From positions 1-5,036 of the forward strand of contig WTAG01000527.1 of the NCBI GenBank assembly GCA_013139755.1: DNA of 5,036 nt. The letters are read 5' to 3'. The DNA comes from Methylomarinum sp. Lineage in GTDB: Bacteria > Pseudomonadota > Gammaproteobacteria > Methylococcales > Methylomonadaceae. The translations under genes were made by a program, and so were the position numbers. The notes under the pieces were generated by a model. That model was not told where the DNA came from, searched no databases, and saw nothing but the letters and a program-made list of their open reading frames with translations. Shown piece by piece: positions 1 through 5,036 of the stretch (positions are counted from its first letter, which is position 1; the number at the start of each line of letters is the position of its first letter).

Positions 1-141
1 ATAATCAGCCGCTTCTTGTTCAAAAGCTTGTACGTTAGGGCCTAAAATAAAAGAACAATTTTCTATGGTTTGCGCCATGCCCTGTTCTATTTCATCTTTA
101 ATTTCGGCATATTGCGCTTTCAGGTTAACCATTGGGATCAT
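1..141 (-). CDS. DegT/DnrJ/EryC1/StrS-family PLP aminotransferase, N-terminal fragment (GnnB-like candidate)
   Basis: Only the first 47 residues are present; the gene runs off the left edge of the window. The translation opens with MIPMVNLKAQYAEIKDEI and continues through SFILGPNVQAFEQE, which is the typical N-terminus of the DegT/DnrJ/EryC1/StrS sugar aminotransferases (a VDLKAQY-like start, then SFI.GP.V..FE). These PLP enzymes transfer an amino group, usually from glutamate, to a keto-sugar nucleotide in the cytoplasm. The PLP-binding lysine lies outside the window. The start at 141 is preferred over the in-frame ATG at 132 because GGAG sits 8 bases upstream of 141. The ATG overlaps the stop of the oxidoreductase as ATGA, so the two are probably translationally coupled. 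With that partner a GnnB role (forming UDP-GlcNAc3N) is plausible. Other DegT substrates cannot be excluded from 47 residues. Confidence 0.85.
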   Translation of the reverse strand, partial: MIPMVNLKAQYAEIKDEIEQGMAQTIENCSFILGPNVQAFEQEAADY

Positions 142-1076
142 GCTTTTTTCTCCAATAAATCGGTAATTTCAATTGCTGTTTGTAGTGCACGTCTACCCGC
201 TTCACCAGAAACCAATGGATTTGTGCCAGTTTCTATACAATCAACAAAGTGCTTAATCTCTTCCATCAATGCATCACCATTTTCAAAAACAGATTCTTCA
301 CTGACTATTTCAGGCACACCGGGAAACATTTCTTTGTCCCCTGTCTTATGCTTAGTTAAGGCCTTATTCTGAAAGTCAACTGAAATATAAGAGCTTGGTC
401 TAAACATTCTCATCTTACGTTCCATTTTCATACTAATTCGACTGGCAGTGACATTGGCAACACAGCCATTAGCAAAGGTAAGTCGTGCATTCGCAATATC
501 AGTGCCTTGAGTTAATACTGCCGTACCACTGGCATCTATACGTTCGATATCAGAATCAATTAAAGCCAGAATAATATCAATATCGTGTATCATCAAATCC
601 AAAACCACACTGACATCATTGGCTCGTGGATTAAAAGGTGCTAAACGATGCGCTTCAATAAACAGAGGTTTTTCTTCCTTGTCTAAGCCCATAACCGCAG
701 GGTTAAATCGCTCTAAATGACCTACCTGTAAGATGACATTTTTTTCTTTAGCAATGGCGATCAGTTCGTCAGCTTCTTCAACCGTAACAGTAATCGGTTT
801 TTCAACCAGAACATGTGTTCCAGCCTTTAGGAAATCACAGGAAACTGTATGATGAAGACTTGTTGGAACAACAATACTAACCGCATCAACCTGACCTAAT
901 AAAGAGCTATAGTCTGTTAATGCTTGCGCCCCATGTTTATCTGCGACTTCTTTTGCTGCTTGTTCGTTGATATCAACAACAGCAACTAATTCACAGTTAT
1001 CCAAAGAGGCATACTTCTCCGCGTGAAATTTTCCTAAATAACCTGTGCCTATAACAGCACATTTTAATTTGCTCAT
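138..1076 (-). CDS. Gfo/Idh/MocA-family NAD(P)-dependent sugar-nucleotide oxidoreductase (GnnA-like candidate)
   Basis: This 312-residue protein has the usual length and order of the Gfo/Idh/MocA family. An N-terminal Rossmann fold carries GTGYLG (residues 10-15) and an acidic residue after the second strand (D35), which suggests NAD preference. The family EKP motif is at 92-94, with K93 the expected catalytic lysine. A C-terminal substrate domain carries D160 and H164 in the LDLMIHDID segment. The family oxidises a sugar hydroxyl to a ketone. The next gene is a DegT aminotransferase overlapping by four bases, so the pair probably makes an amino sugar nucleotide. In Acidithiobacillus and Leptospira such a pair (GnnA/GnnB) oxidises and aminates C3 of UDP-GlcNAc for lipid A, and the overall protein resembles that group more than WbpB. 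No lpx gene is visible here, so the symbol is withheld. The start at 1076 has only a weak GAG as ribosome binding site and is preceded by a duplicated start (see 1073-1087). Confidence 0.9.
   Translation of the reverse strand: MSKLKCAVIGTGYLGKFHAEKYASLDNCELVAVVDINEQAAKEVADKHGAQALTDYSSLLGQVDAVSIVVPTSLHHTVSCDFLKAGTHVLVEKPITVTVEEADELIAIAKEKNVILQVGHLERFNPAVMGLDKEEKPLFIEAHRLAPFNPRANDVSVVLDLMIHDIDIILALIDSDIERIDASGTAVLTQGTDIANARLTFANGCVANVTASRISMKMERKMRMFRPSSYISVDFQNKALTKHKTGDKEMFPGVPEIVSEESVFENGDALMEEIKHFVDCIETGTNPLVSGEAGRRALQTAIEITDLLEKKA
150..155 (-). promoter_or_regulatory. Ribosome binding site of the aminotransferase gene
   Basis: On the minus strand TTGGAG lies 8 bases before the ATG at 141, inside the 3' end of the oxidoreductase gene. 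It decides the start: the second in-frame ATG at 132 would be 17 bases away, too far for normal initiation. Confidence 0.65.
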
Positions 1077-1087
1077 AGTTTACTCAT
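1073..1087 (-). other. Four-codon upstream ORF overlapping the oxidoreductase start (MSKL-stop)
   Basis: The bases ATGAGTAAACT (1087-1077) are directly followed by ATGAGCAAATT (1076-1066), an 11-base tandem repeat with two mismatches. The first copy encodes M-S-K-L and stops at a TGA that overlaps the real ATG as ATGA; the second copy starts the oxidoreductase, also with M-S-K-L. The first copy also supplies the only GAG near a usable distance from the true start. It may be a coupling leader, or simply the relic of a small duplication. Confidence 0.4.
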
Positions 1088-1123
1088 AACACGTACACAC
1101 AACCCCATAAGCAAATACGGCTT

Positions 1124-1146
1124 AATGGGCATAAAATGCGCCCATT
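1124..1146. repeat. Perfect 7-bp inverted repeat between copA and the oxidoreductase gene
   Basis: AATGGGC (1124-1130) and GCCCATT (1140-1146) are exact inverted copies around a 9-base loop. On the transcribed minus strand the hairpin is followed by AAGCCG, not a T-run, so it is not a standard intrinsic terminator. It could stabilise the 3' end of copA mRNA, act as an operator at the candidate -10, or be a short REP-like element. Its inner arms (ATGGGC/GCCCAT) equal those of the hairpin at 3550-3576 on the other side of copA. Confidence 0.6.
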
Positions 1147-1152
1147 GTATCA
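1144..1152 (-). promoter_or_regulatory. Possible extended -10 promoter for the oxidoreductase/aminotransferase pair
   Basis: On the minus strand TGATACAAT matches the extended -10 consensus TGnTATAAT at all but one base. No convincing -35 is found 16 to 18 bases upstream, inside the end of copA. A start here would give a leader of about 60 bases. The last three bases of the -10 form the arm of the hairpin at 1124-1146, so the hairpin could overlap an operator. This is a motif match only. Confidence 0.3.
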
Positions 1153-1162
1153 TTTATTGTTA

Positions 1163-3412
1163 CTAATCACTTAACTTAGCCCAACGTAATCGATTTGCAT
1201 TGGTCACAACGGTGACTGATGACATTGCCATCGCTGCACCTGCAATCATGGGGCTTAATAAGATGCCAAATAAGGGATAAAGCAAGCCTGCTGCGACAGG
1301 GATACCAATCGTGTTATAAAAGAAAGCACCCAGCAGGTTTTGTTTAATATTCATTACCGTTGCTTTAGACAGTGCCATTGCTTCAGGTACTTTTAACAAA
1401 GACCCTTGGAGAATAACAATATCAGCACTTTCAATCGCCACATCTGTGCCTGTACCTATAGCAAAACCCACATTGGCTTGCGCTAACGCAGGTGCATCAT
1501 TAATACCATCCCCAACCATTCCCACAATCTCACCGGTAAGCTGTAACTGTTTGGCAACAGCAGCCTTATCTTCAGGTAAAACTTGCGCTCTAACCTCGTC
1601 AATTCCAGCCTGTTTAGCGATTGCCTTAGCGGTTATTTCATTATCACCGGTCACCATGATGATACGCACACCCTGGTTTTTTAATTGCTGCACGGCTTTA
1701 GCAGAATCTTTCTTGATTGGATCTGATACGGCAATAATGCCTACAATTTGACTATCAACCGCTAATAACATGGCGGTCTGCCCTTGTTCTGATAAATTTT
1801 CTATGCTCTTTATATGTTTAGCATAATCAATGCTTTTATCTTCCATTAAAGCCTGGTTACCAAAAAACACCTGCTGATTAGAAATTAGTGCGCCAATGCC
1901 GTGCCCTGTAATAGCTTCAAAAGCGGTCGCTTTATCCAAGGTCAATTGTTTTTCTTCTGCTGCTTCTAAAATAGCAGCTGCCAAAGGATGTTCTGAACCA
2001 GACTCTAAACTAGCGGCTAACTGCAAAATACCATCTTCATCATAACCATCAACGACTTCAATCTTTGATACAGTGGGTTTACCTTCCGTTACCGTTCCGG
2101 TTTTATCTAGAATTAAACATGTTAACTTCCCTGCGCTTTGCAAGGCATCACCATTACGAATTAACACGCCCATTTGTGCCGCTCGCCCTACTGCAACCAT
2201 GACTGATATAGGTGTTGCCAAACCTAATGCACAAGGACATGCAATCACTAAAACCGTCATTGATGTAACAAAAGCAAAACCCATCGAAGGTTCAGGGCCA
2301 AAGTTATACCAAATAATAAAAGTTAAAATAGAAATACAGACAACAACAGGTACAAAAATACTGGAGATCCTATCTGCTAGTTTTGCTATTTCAGGTTTAC
2401 TGCCTTGTGCAGTCCGCACACTGTTAATAATTTGAGCCAATGCCGTGTCTCGACCAATACGTGTGGCTTTAAACAAAAAGCTGCCTTTTTGGTTCATTGT
2501 CCCAGCAACAACCTTTGAACCCTCTATCTTTTCTACTGGAATCGGCTCCCCCGTTAACATAGACTCATCAACGCTTGAGTGCCCCTCGACCAACTCGCCA
2601 TCAACCGCAATTTTCTCACCGGGTCTTACGCGTAAGACATCACCTAAACCAACATCTTCAATGGCAATATCTTGTTCCTCACCCTCTCGAACAACTCTTG
2701 CTGTGCGCGGTTGTAATCCAATAAGTGCTCTAATAGCAGACGAGGTTTGACCTCTCGCTTTAGTTTCGAGTGCTGTACCAAAATCAATAAAAGCTAAAAT
2801 AATCACAGACGCTTCGAAATAAGCATGCGGTGCAAGTTTTGTTAAATGACTGGAATAATCAATCACCACACAGGAATAAAGCCAGGCTGAACCAGTACCA
2901 AGAGCAATCAAGGTATCCATATTTGCCTGACCCAGCATTAATGATTTAAACGCACCCGTGAAAAAATGTCCTCCCGAATATCGCAGTATCCATAAGGTAA
3001 CTAAAGCGATAACCGGCCAAAACCAGCGCCCAAAACTCGAACCAATCTCAGGCAACCAGCCCAAATGTCCAAACACCATTAGTGGTACACCAAAAGCGGC
3101 GGCAACCTTGGCTTGTTGCATTAATCGCTGGTAACGCTGCAACTCTCTTTCTTCTTGTTCCCTCGGGTCTTCCAGACCTTCCATTACTGCAGCATCATAA
3201 CCTGCATCTTGTACCGATTTTTTTAGCAATTTGGGGTCTACATCACCTTCAACCAATGCAGAATGGTCAGCAAAATTAACACTCACTGAAGTAACACCAT
3301 CAACAGACCCTAACGCACCTTCTACCGCACCGACACAACCCGCACAACTCATTCCTAATATAGATAACCTCAACTTATTATCTGTTGAACCTGCTTGCTC
3401 TTCTGTACTCAT
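1163..3412 (-). CDS. copA: Cu(+)-exporting P1B-type ATPase CopA
   Basis: A 749-residue inner-membrane pump that uses ATP to move Cu(+) out of the cytoplasm. One N-terminal HMA domain (about 14-78) has the metal site GMSCAGC with C23 and C26. Eight membrane helices are seen near 101-119, 130-146 (with a GG kink at 147-148), 165-185, 199-216, 350-371, 378-400, 690-710 and 711-733. The actuator has TGEP (287-290). The ion-site helix has CPC (392-394). The phosphorylation motif is DKTGT with D436, the nucleotide-binding HP is 475-476, and the hinge GDGINDAP is 634-641. Y699-N700 and M728-x-x-S731-S732 are the P1B-1 signature for Cu(+) or Ag(+) rather than Zn or Co. All key residues are present, so the pump should be active. 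The start at 3412 follows AGAGGT by 5 bases. CopZ lies upstream on the same strand. No copper regulator gene is in the window. Confidence 0.96.
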   Translation of the reverse strand: MSTEEQAGSTDNKLRLSILGMSCAGCVGAVEGALGSVDGVTSVSVNFADHSALVEGDVDPKLLKKSVQDAGYDAAVMEGLEDPREQEERELQRYQRLMQQAKVAAAFGVPLMVFGHLGWLPEIGSSFGRWFWPVIALVTLWILRYSGGHFFTGAFKSLMLGQANMDTLIALGTGSAWLYSCVVIDYSSHLTKLAPHAYFEASVIILAFIDFGTALETKARGQTSSAIRALIGLQPRTARVVREGEEQDIAIEDVGLGDVLRVRPGEKIAVDGELVEGHSSVDESMLTGEPIPVEKIEGSKVVAGTMNQKGSFLFKATRIGRDTALAQIINSVRTAQGSKPEIAKLADRISSIFVPVVVCISILTFIIWYNFGPEPSMGFAFVTSMTVLVIACPCALGLATPISVMVAVGRAAQMGVLIRNGDALQSAGKLTCLILDKTGTVTEGKPTVSKIEVVDGYDEDGILQLAASLESGSEHPLAAAILEAAEEKQLTLDKATAFEAITGHGIGALISNQQVFFGNQALMEDKSIDYAKHIKSIENLSEQGQTAMLLAVDSQIVGIIAVSDPIKKDSAKAVQQLKNQGVRIIMVTGDNEITAKAIAKQAGIDEVRAQVLPEDKAAVAKQLQLTGEIVGMVGDGINDAPALAQANVGFAIGTGTDVAIESADIVILQGSLLKVPEAMALSKATVMNIKQNLLGAFFYNTIGIPVAAGLLYPLFGILLSPMIAGAAMAMSSVTVVTNANRLRWAKLSD

Positions 3413-3417
3413 GAAAG

Positions 3418-3423
3418 ACCTCT
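3418..3423 (-). promoter_or_regulatory. Ribosome binding site of copA
   Basis: AGAGGT on the minus strand lies 5 bases before the ATG at 3412, a strong match that fixes the start and gives an N-terminus of 13 polar residues before the HMA domain. Confidence 0.65.
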
Positions 3424-3492
3424 ATTTAAAAATTCAGAACGAAATGGGAATGAACTGACGAAAACTACCTGAAAGATTATCAATAACTTATG

Positions 3493-3508
3493 GCTCAGCA
3501 GAATGAGC
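3493..3508. repeat. Small inverted repeat in the copZ-copA gap
   Basis: GCTCA (3493-3497) and TGAGC (3504-3508) pair perfectly around a 6-base loop. No T-run follows on either strand. It could be a minor leader structure of copA; its function is unknown. Confidence 0.35.
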
Positions 3509-3549
3509 AAAGACTTTTATTCTTTATCAAAAATGAAGATATATTCTGT

Positions 3550-3576
3550 GATGGGCTCGCTAACGCTTTGCCCATC
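3550..3576. repeat. REP-like palindrome downstream of copZ
   Basis: GATGGGC (3550-3556) and GCCCATC (3570-3576) are perfect inverted arms. Inside them GC (3559-3560) and GC (3565-3566) can close a TAAC loop. The style (GGGC, then CGCT..CGCTTT, then GCCCATCC) recalls the dispersed palindromes with GGGC..AAGCG..GCCC common between genes in many gammaproteobacteria. It begins 24 bases after the copZ stop. On the minus strand ACAGAATA follows, so it lacks the T-run of an intrinsic terminator. It is more likely a REP-type element or an mRNA 3' stabiliser. Confidence 0.6.
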
Positions 3577-3600
3577 CAACATTTTGTTAACAGCTAGAGC

Positions 3601-3810
3601 TTACCCAACAACATAGCCTGCTTCAGTAATAGCCTTTATTAATACATCTGCGTTTGTTTTTTCTGCATCAAATTCTATATCTACTTTATTTTCTTTACTC
3701 GTTGCTTCAACAGATAGAACACCATCGATAGCATTCAACTTGGTTTTAACATTAGACTCACATCCACCACACTTCATGCCTGTTACTGCTAATGAAACTG
3801 ATTCCGACAT
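3601..3810 (-). CDS. copZ: CopZ-like copper chaperone (single HMA domain)
   Basis: The whole 69-residue protein is one heavy-metal-associated domain of the babbab ferredoxin-like fold. The metal loop GMKCGGC places C14 and C17 as the Cu(+) ligands, and the last strand ends at AGYVVG, as is usual in this family. There is no signal peptide, so it acts in the cytoplasm. CopZ proteins bind Cu(+) and pass it to the N-terminal domain of CopA. The neighbouring pump, downstream on the same strand, is the obvious partner. A MerP-like role is less likely because there is no export signal and no mer gene nearby. The start at 3810 is preceded by AGAGAGGA with 5 bases of spacing, and a good -10 box lies 38 bases upstream of the ATG. 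Confidence 0.9.
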   Translation of the reverse strand: MSESVSLAVTGMKCGGCESNVKTKLNAIDGVLSVEATSKENKVDIEFDAEKTNADVLIKAITEAGYVVG

Positions 3811-3815
3811 TTTTA

Positions 3816-3823
3816 TCCTCTCT
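3816..3823 (-). promoter_or_regulatory. Ribosome binding site of copZ
   Basis: AGAGAGGA on the minus strand ends 5 bases before the ATG at 3810. It is a strong site, in keeping with a chaperone made in larger amounts than the pump. Confidence 0.65.
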
Positions 3824-3836
3824 ATAATTTAATTAT
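3824..3836. repeat. AT-rich perfect dyad in the copZ leader
   Basis: ATAATT (3824-3829) and AATTAT (3831-3836) are exact inverted copies around one base. It sits between the predicted start of transcription and the ribosome binding site, where a repressor could act. AT-only dyads of this size also arise by chance in AT-rich gaps. Confidence 0.3.
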
Positions 3837-3840
3837 CAAC

Positions 3841-3856
3841 ACTTAATATTATAAGT
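3841..3856. repeat. Imperfect dyad overlapping the copZ -10 box
   Basis: ACTTA (3841-3845) and TAAGT (3852-3856) pair as inverted arms, with 6 of 8 positions symmetric across the 16 bases. The right half covers the TATAAT. The position suits an operator, but no known family consensus is recognised. Confidence 0.3.
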
Positions 3857-3876
3857 CATTCTTATCTTAAATTGCT
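3848..3876 (-). promoter_or_regulatory. Candidate copZ promoter
   Basis: On the minus strand a perfect TATAAT lies at 3853-3848. The hexamer 17 bases upstream (3876-3871, AGCAAT) is a poor -35, which suggests either a weak or an activator-dependent promoter. The predicted start near 3841 gives a leader of about 30 bases ending in the strong ribosome binding site. A dyad at 3841-3856 overlaps the -10 and another at 3824-3836 lies in the leader. No CueR-like dyad with a 19-base spacer is visible. Confidence 0.45.
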
Positions 3877-3877
3877 G

Positions 3878-5036
3878 TTATCCCTCGCCAACTAACTGCA
3901 TCATACGACTTAAAGTATCAGGCGCACTATAATGATAGCCCTGAGCATAATCAACACCAATTTCTTTTAAAATATCAACAATCTGCTGATTTTCAACAAA
4001 CTCGGCAATGGTTTCTTTACCCATCACCTGACCAATTTCATTAATGGATCTAACCATTGCCCTATCAATGGGGTCAGATACAATATCTTTAACAAACATT
4101 CCATCAATCTTAAGAAACTCAACAGGCAAATTTTTAAGATAGGCAAATGATGACAAACCACTTCCAAAATCATCCAATGAGAAGCGAATACCAATGGCTT
4201 GCAAGCCCGTCATTAGTTTTTTGGCCTGGGTTAAATTATTAATAGCGGCTGTTTCTGTAATTTCAAAAATCAGCTTATGAGTAGGAAATTTCAATTGCCG
4301 AATCAGTTTAATGATAAACGATTGAATCTTTTCATCAGCCAAGCTTTGCCCAGAAAGATTGACGCTAAAAGAATCTATTGCATCAAGCTCATCAGGATGA
4401 TCATTAAACCAATCCAATGTCGCCTTAATGACCCAACAATCAATTTTAGTGGCTAAATTGAAATGTTCGGCCGCAGGTAAAAAATCACTGGGTGAAATAA
4501 CCTGCCCCTCGTCACCTATCAATCGCAATAAGATTTCATATTTACTTTTATCACCACCCTTAACTGATAAAGAAACTATTTTTTGAGCATATAAACAAAA
4601 TTGATTATTATCTAATGCTCTTTCAATTCTTTGTACCCATTGTATTTCACCTGACTGTGTACTTAAGTAGCTATCATCTTTGCTAAACACATAAATCTTA
4701 TTCCGCCCAGTATTTTTAGCTGCATAGCACGCAGTATCGGCAAATTTTAAAACTTCAACTGCATCATCACCTTTTCTTACACTCACCAAGCCAATACTTG
4801 CACCTACTTTGAAGGCATTATTATCCCAAATCAATTGATATTCATTGATGATTTTCTGCAACTTCTCTGCAATTTGTAATGCTTGATCCTGATTACAGTA
4901 CGACAGAACTAAAGCAAATTCATCACCACCTAATCGCGCCAACACATCTTGTTTTCGCCCTGCCTTTTTCATTTCTCGCCCTAATTGACGAAGTAATTCA
5001 TCCCCAGCAAGATGTCCCGCAGTATCATTAACAATC
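3878..5036 (-). CDS. GGDEF-EAL cyclic-di-GMP protein, C-terminal part
   Basis: The reading frame is open to the right edge, so 385 residues are visible and the N-terminus is missing. The visible part begins IVNDTAGHLAGDELL, within the GGDEF domain just after its DxDxFK metal segment. The ATG at 4972 is internal. Numbered from the edge, the diguanylate cyclase site GGDEF is 36-40, with the inhibitory RxxD (R27, D30) five residues before it. The phosphodiesterase domain follows from about 135. The EAL motif reads EILLR (E167, R171), with N226, E258, DDFG at 288-291, K309, E345 and Q365, so all metal-binding and catalytic residues appear present. The protein could both make and degrade c-di-GMP; which activity dominates cannot be read here. 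A sensory domain (PAS or membrane) upstream is usual but not visible. It ends 67 bases before copZ with no clear terminator. Confidence 0.93.
   Translation of the reverse strand, partial: IVNDTAGHLAGDELLRQLGREMKKAGRKQDVLARLGGDEFALVLSYCNQDQALQIAEKLQKIINEYQLIWDNNAFKVGASIGLVSVRKGDDAVEVLKFADTACYAAKNTGRNKIYVFSKDDSYLSTQSGEIQWVQRIERALDNNQFCLYAQKIVSLSVKGGDKSKYEILLRLIGDEGQVISPSDFLPAAEHFNLATKIDCWVIKATLDWFNDHPDELDAIDSFSVNLSGQSLADEKIQSFIIKLIRQLKFPTHKLIFEITETAAINNLTQAKKLMTGLQAIGIRFSLDDFGSGLSSFAYLKNLPVEFLKIDGMFVKDIVSDPIDRAMVRSINEIGQVMGKETIAEFVENQQIVDILKEIGVDYAQGYHYSAPDTLSRMMQLVGEG

Larger units (their letters stand above)
3413..3600. other. 188-base gap between copZ and copA
   Basis: This stretch holds the hairpin at 3550-3576, a smaller stem at 3493-3508 and the copA ribosome binding site. 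I could not find a convincing -35/-10 pair with normal spacing for copA, nor a CueR-type dyad. The gap is longer than expected for a tight operon. Transcription of copA may be read-through from copZ modulated by the hairpins, or may start here from a weak promoter. Confidence 0.5.

Noticed and set aside
130..132. Alternative start of the aminotransferase at 132
   Set aside because: The GGAG site is 8 bases from the ATG at 141 but 17 from 132, and the 141 start gives the common ATGA overlap.
1124..1146. Intrinsic terminator after copA
   Set aside because: The stem is good but no T-run follows on the transcribed strand, so it is listed as an inverted repeat only.
2073..2435. Plus-strand open frame of 120 codons
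   Set aside because: It is antisense to copA, which has complete P1B-ATPase motifs on the minus strand. The plus-strand translation matches no family I know and no ribosome binding site stands out. The other plus-strand frames at 70-372, 1446-1751, 2445-2750, 3082-3279 and 3231-3458 are shadows for the same reason.
3413..3600. CueR-type operator in front of copA
   Set aside because: I looked for paired ACCTTCC/GGAAGGT-like arms with a 19-base promoter spacer and found none.
3601..3810. Mercury-binding MerP
   Set aside because: It has no signal peptide, and its neighbour is a Cu(+) pump rather than mer genes.
3878..4972. Taking the ATG at 4972 as the real start of the GGDEF-EAL gene
   Set aside because: The frame continues upstream to the window edge with NDTAGHLAGDELL, which is conserved GGDEF-domain sequence, so this Met is internal.
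1..5036. Mobile element, CRISPR array, tRNA or rRNA
   Set aside because: No transposase, terminal repeats, regularly spaced repeats or RNA-gene structures were seen; the genes are co-directional and of ordinary chromosomal type.

Overview
The window comes from a fairly AT-rich bacterial chromosome, most likely a gammaproteobacterium. This is inferred from the protein styles (a GGDEF-EAL regulator, a CopZ/CopA pair, a sugar-nucleotide oxidoreductase/aminotransferase pair) and the strong AGGA-type ribosome binding sites. The genus cannot be fixed from the sequence alone. All five genes lie on the minus strand, so transcription runs from right to left. Both outermost genes are cut by the window edges.

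In order of transcription: (1) 5036 to 3878 is the C-terminal part of a GGDEF-EAL cyclic-di-GMP protein with both catalytic sites apparently intact. (2) After 67 AT-rich bases that hold a good -10 box and two dyads comes a 69-residue CopZ-like copper chaperone (3810 to 3601). (3) A 188-base gap with a REP-like hairpin separates it from a 749-residue Cu(+)-exporting P1B-type ATPase, CopA (3412 to 1163). (4) An 86-base gap with a second hairpin precedes a Gfo/Idh/MocA oxidoreductase (1076 to 138). (5) This overlaps by ATGA the start of a DegT-family aminotransferase (141 to 1, partial).

The copper pair works together: CopZ is expected to carry Cu(+) in the cytoplasm and hand it to CopA, which pumps it across the inner membrane using ATP. 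The oxidoreductase and aminotransferase are translationally coupled and have the logic of a GnnA/GnnB-type pair, which oxidises and then aminates C3 of UDP-GlcNAc for a lipid A with extra amide-linked chains. Related pairs make other amino sugars, so this assignment is provisional. No functional link between the copper genes, the sugar genes and the c-di-GMP gene is evident beyond shared orientation.

The content is mostly ordinary housekeeping and stress genes. The points most worth a second look are the two hairpins with the same ATGGGC/GCCCAT arms that bracket copA, an A AAA AAA heptamer in the slippery frame inside the CopA metal-binding domain that opens on a nearby -1 stop, and a tandem 11-base duplication at the oxidoreductase start that creates a four-codon upstream ORF. 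I see no tRNA, rRNA, CRISPR array, insertion sequence or clear new system.
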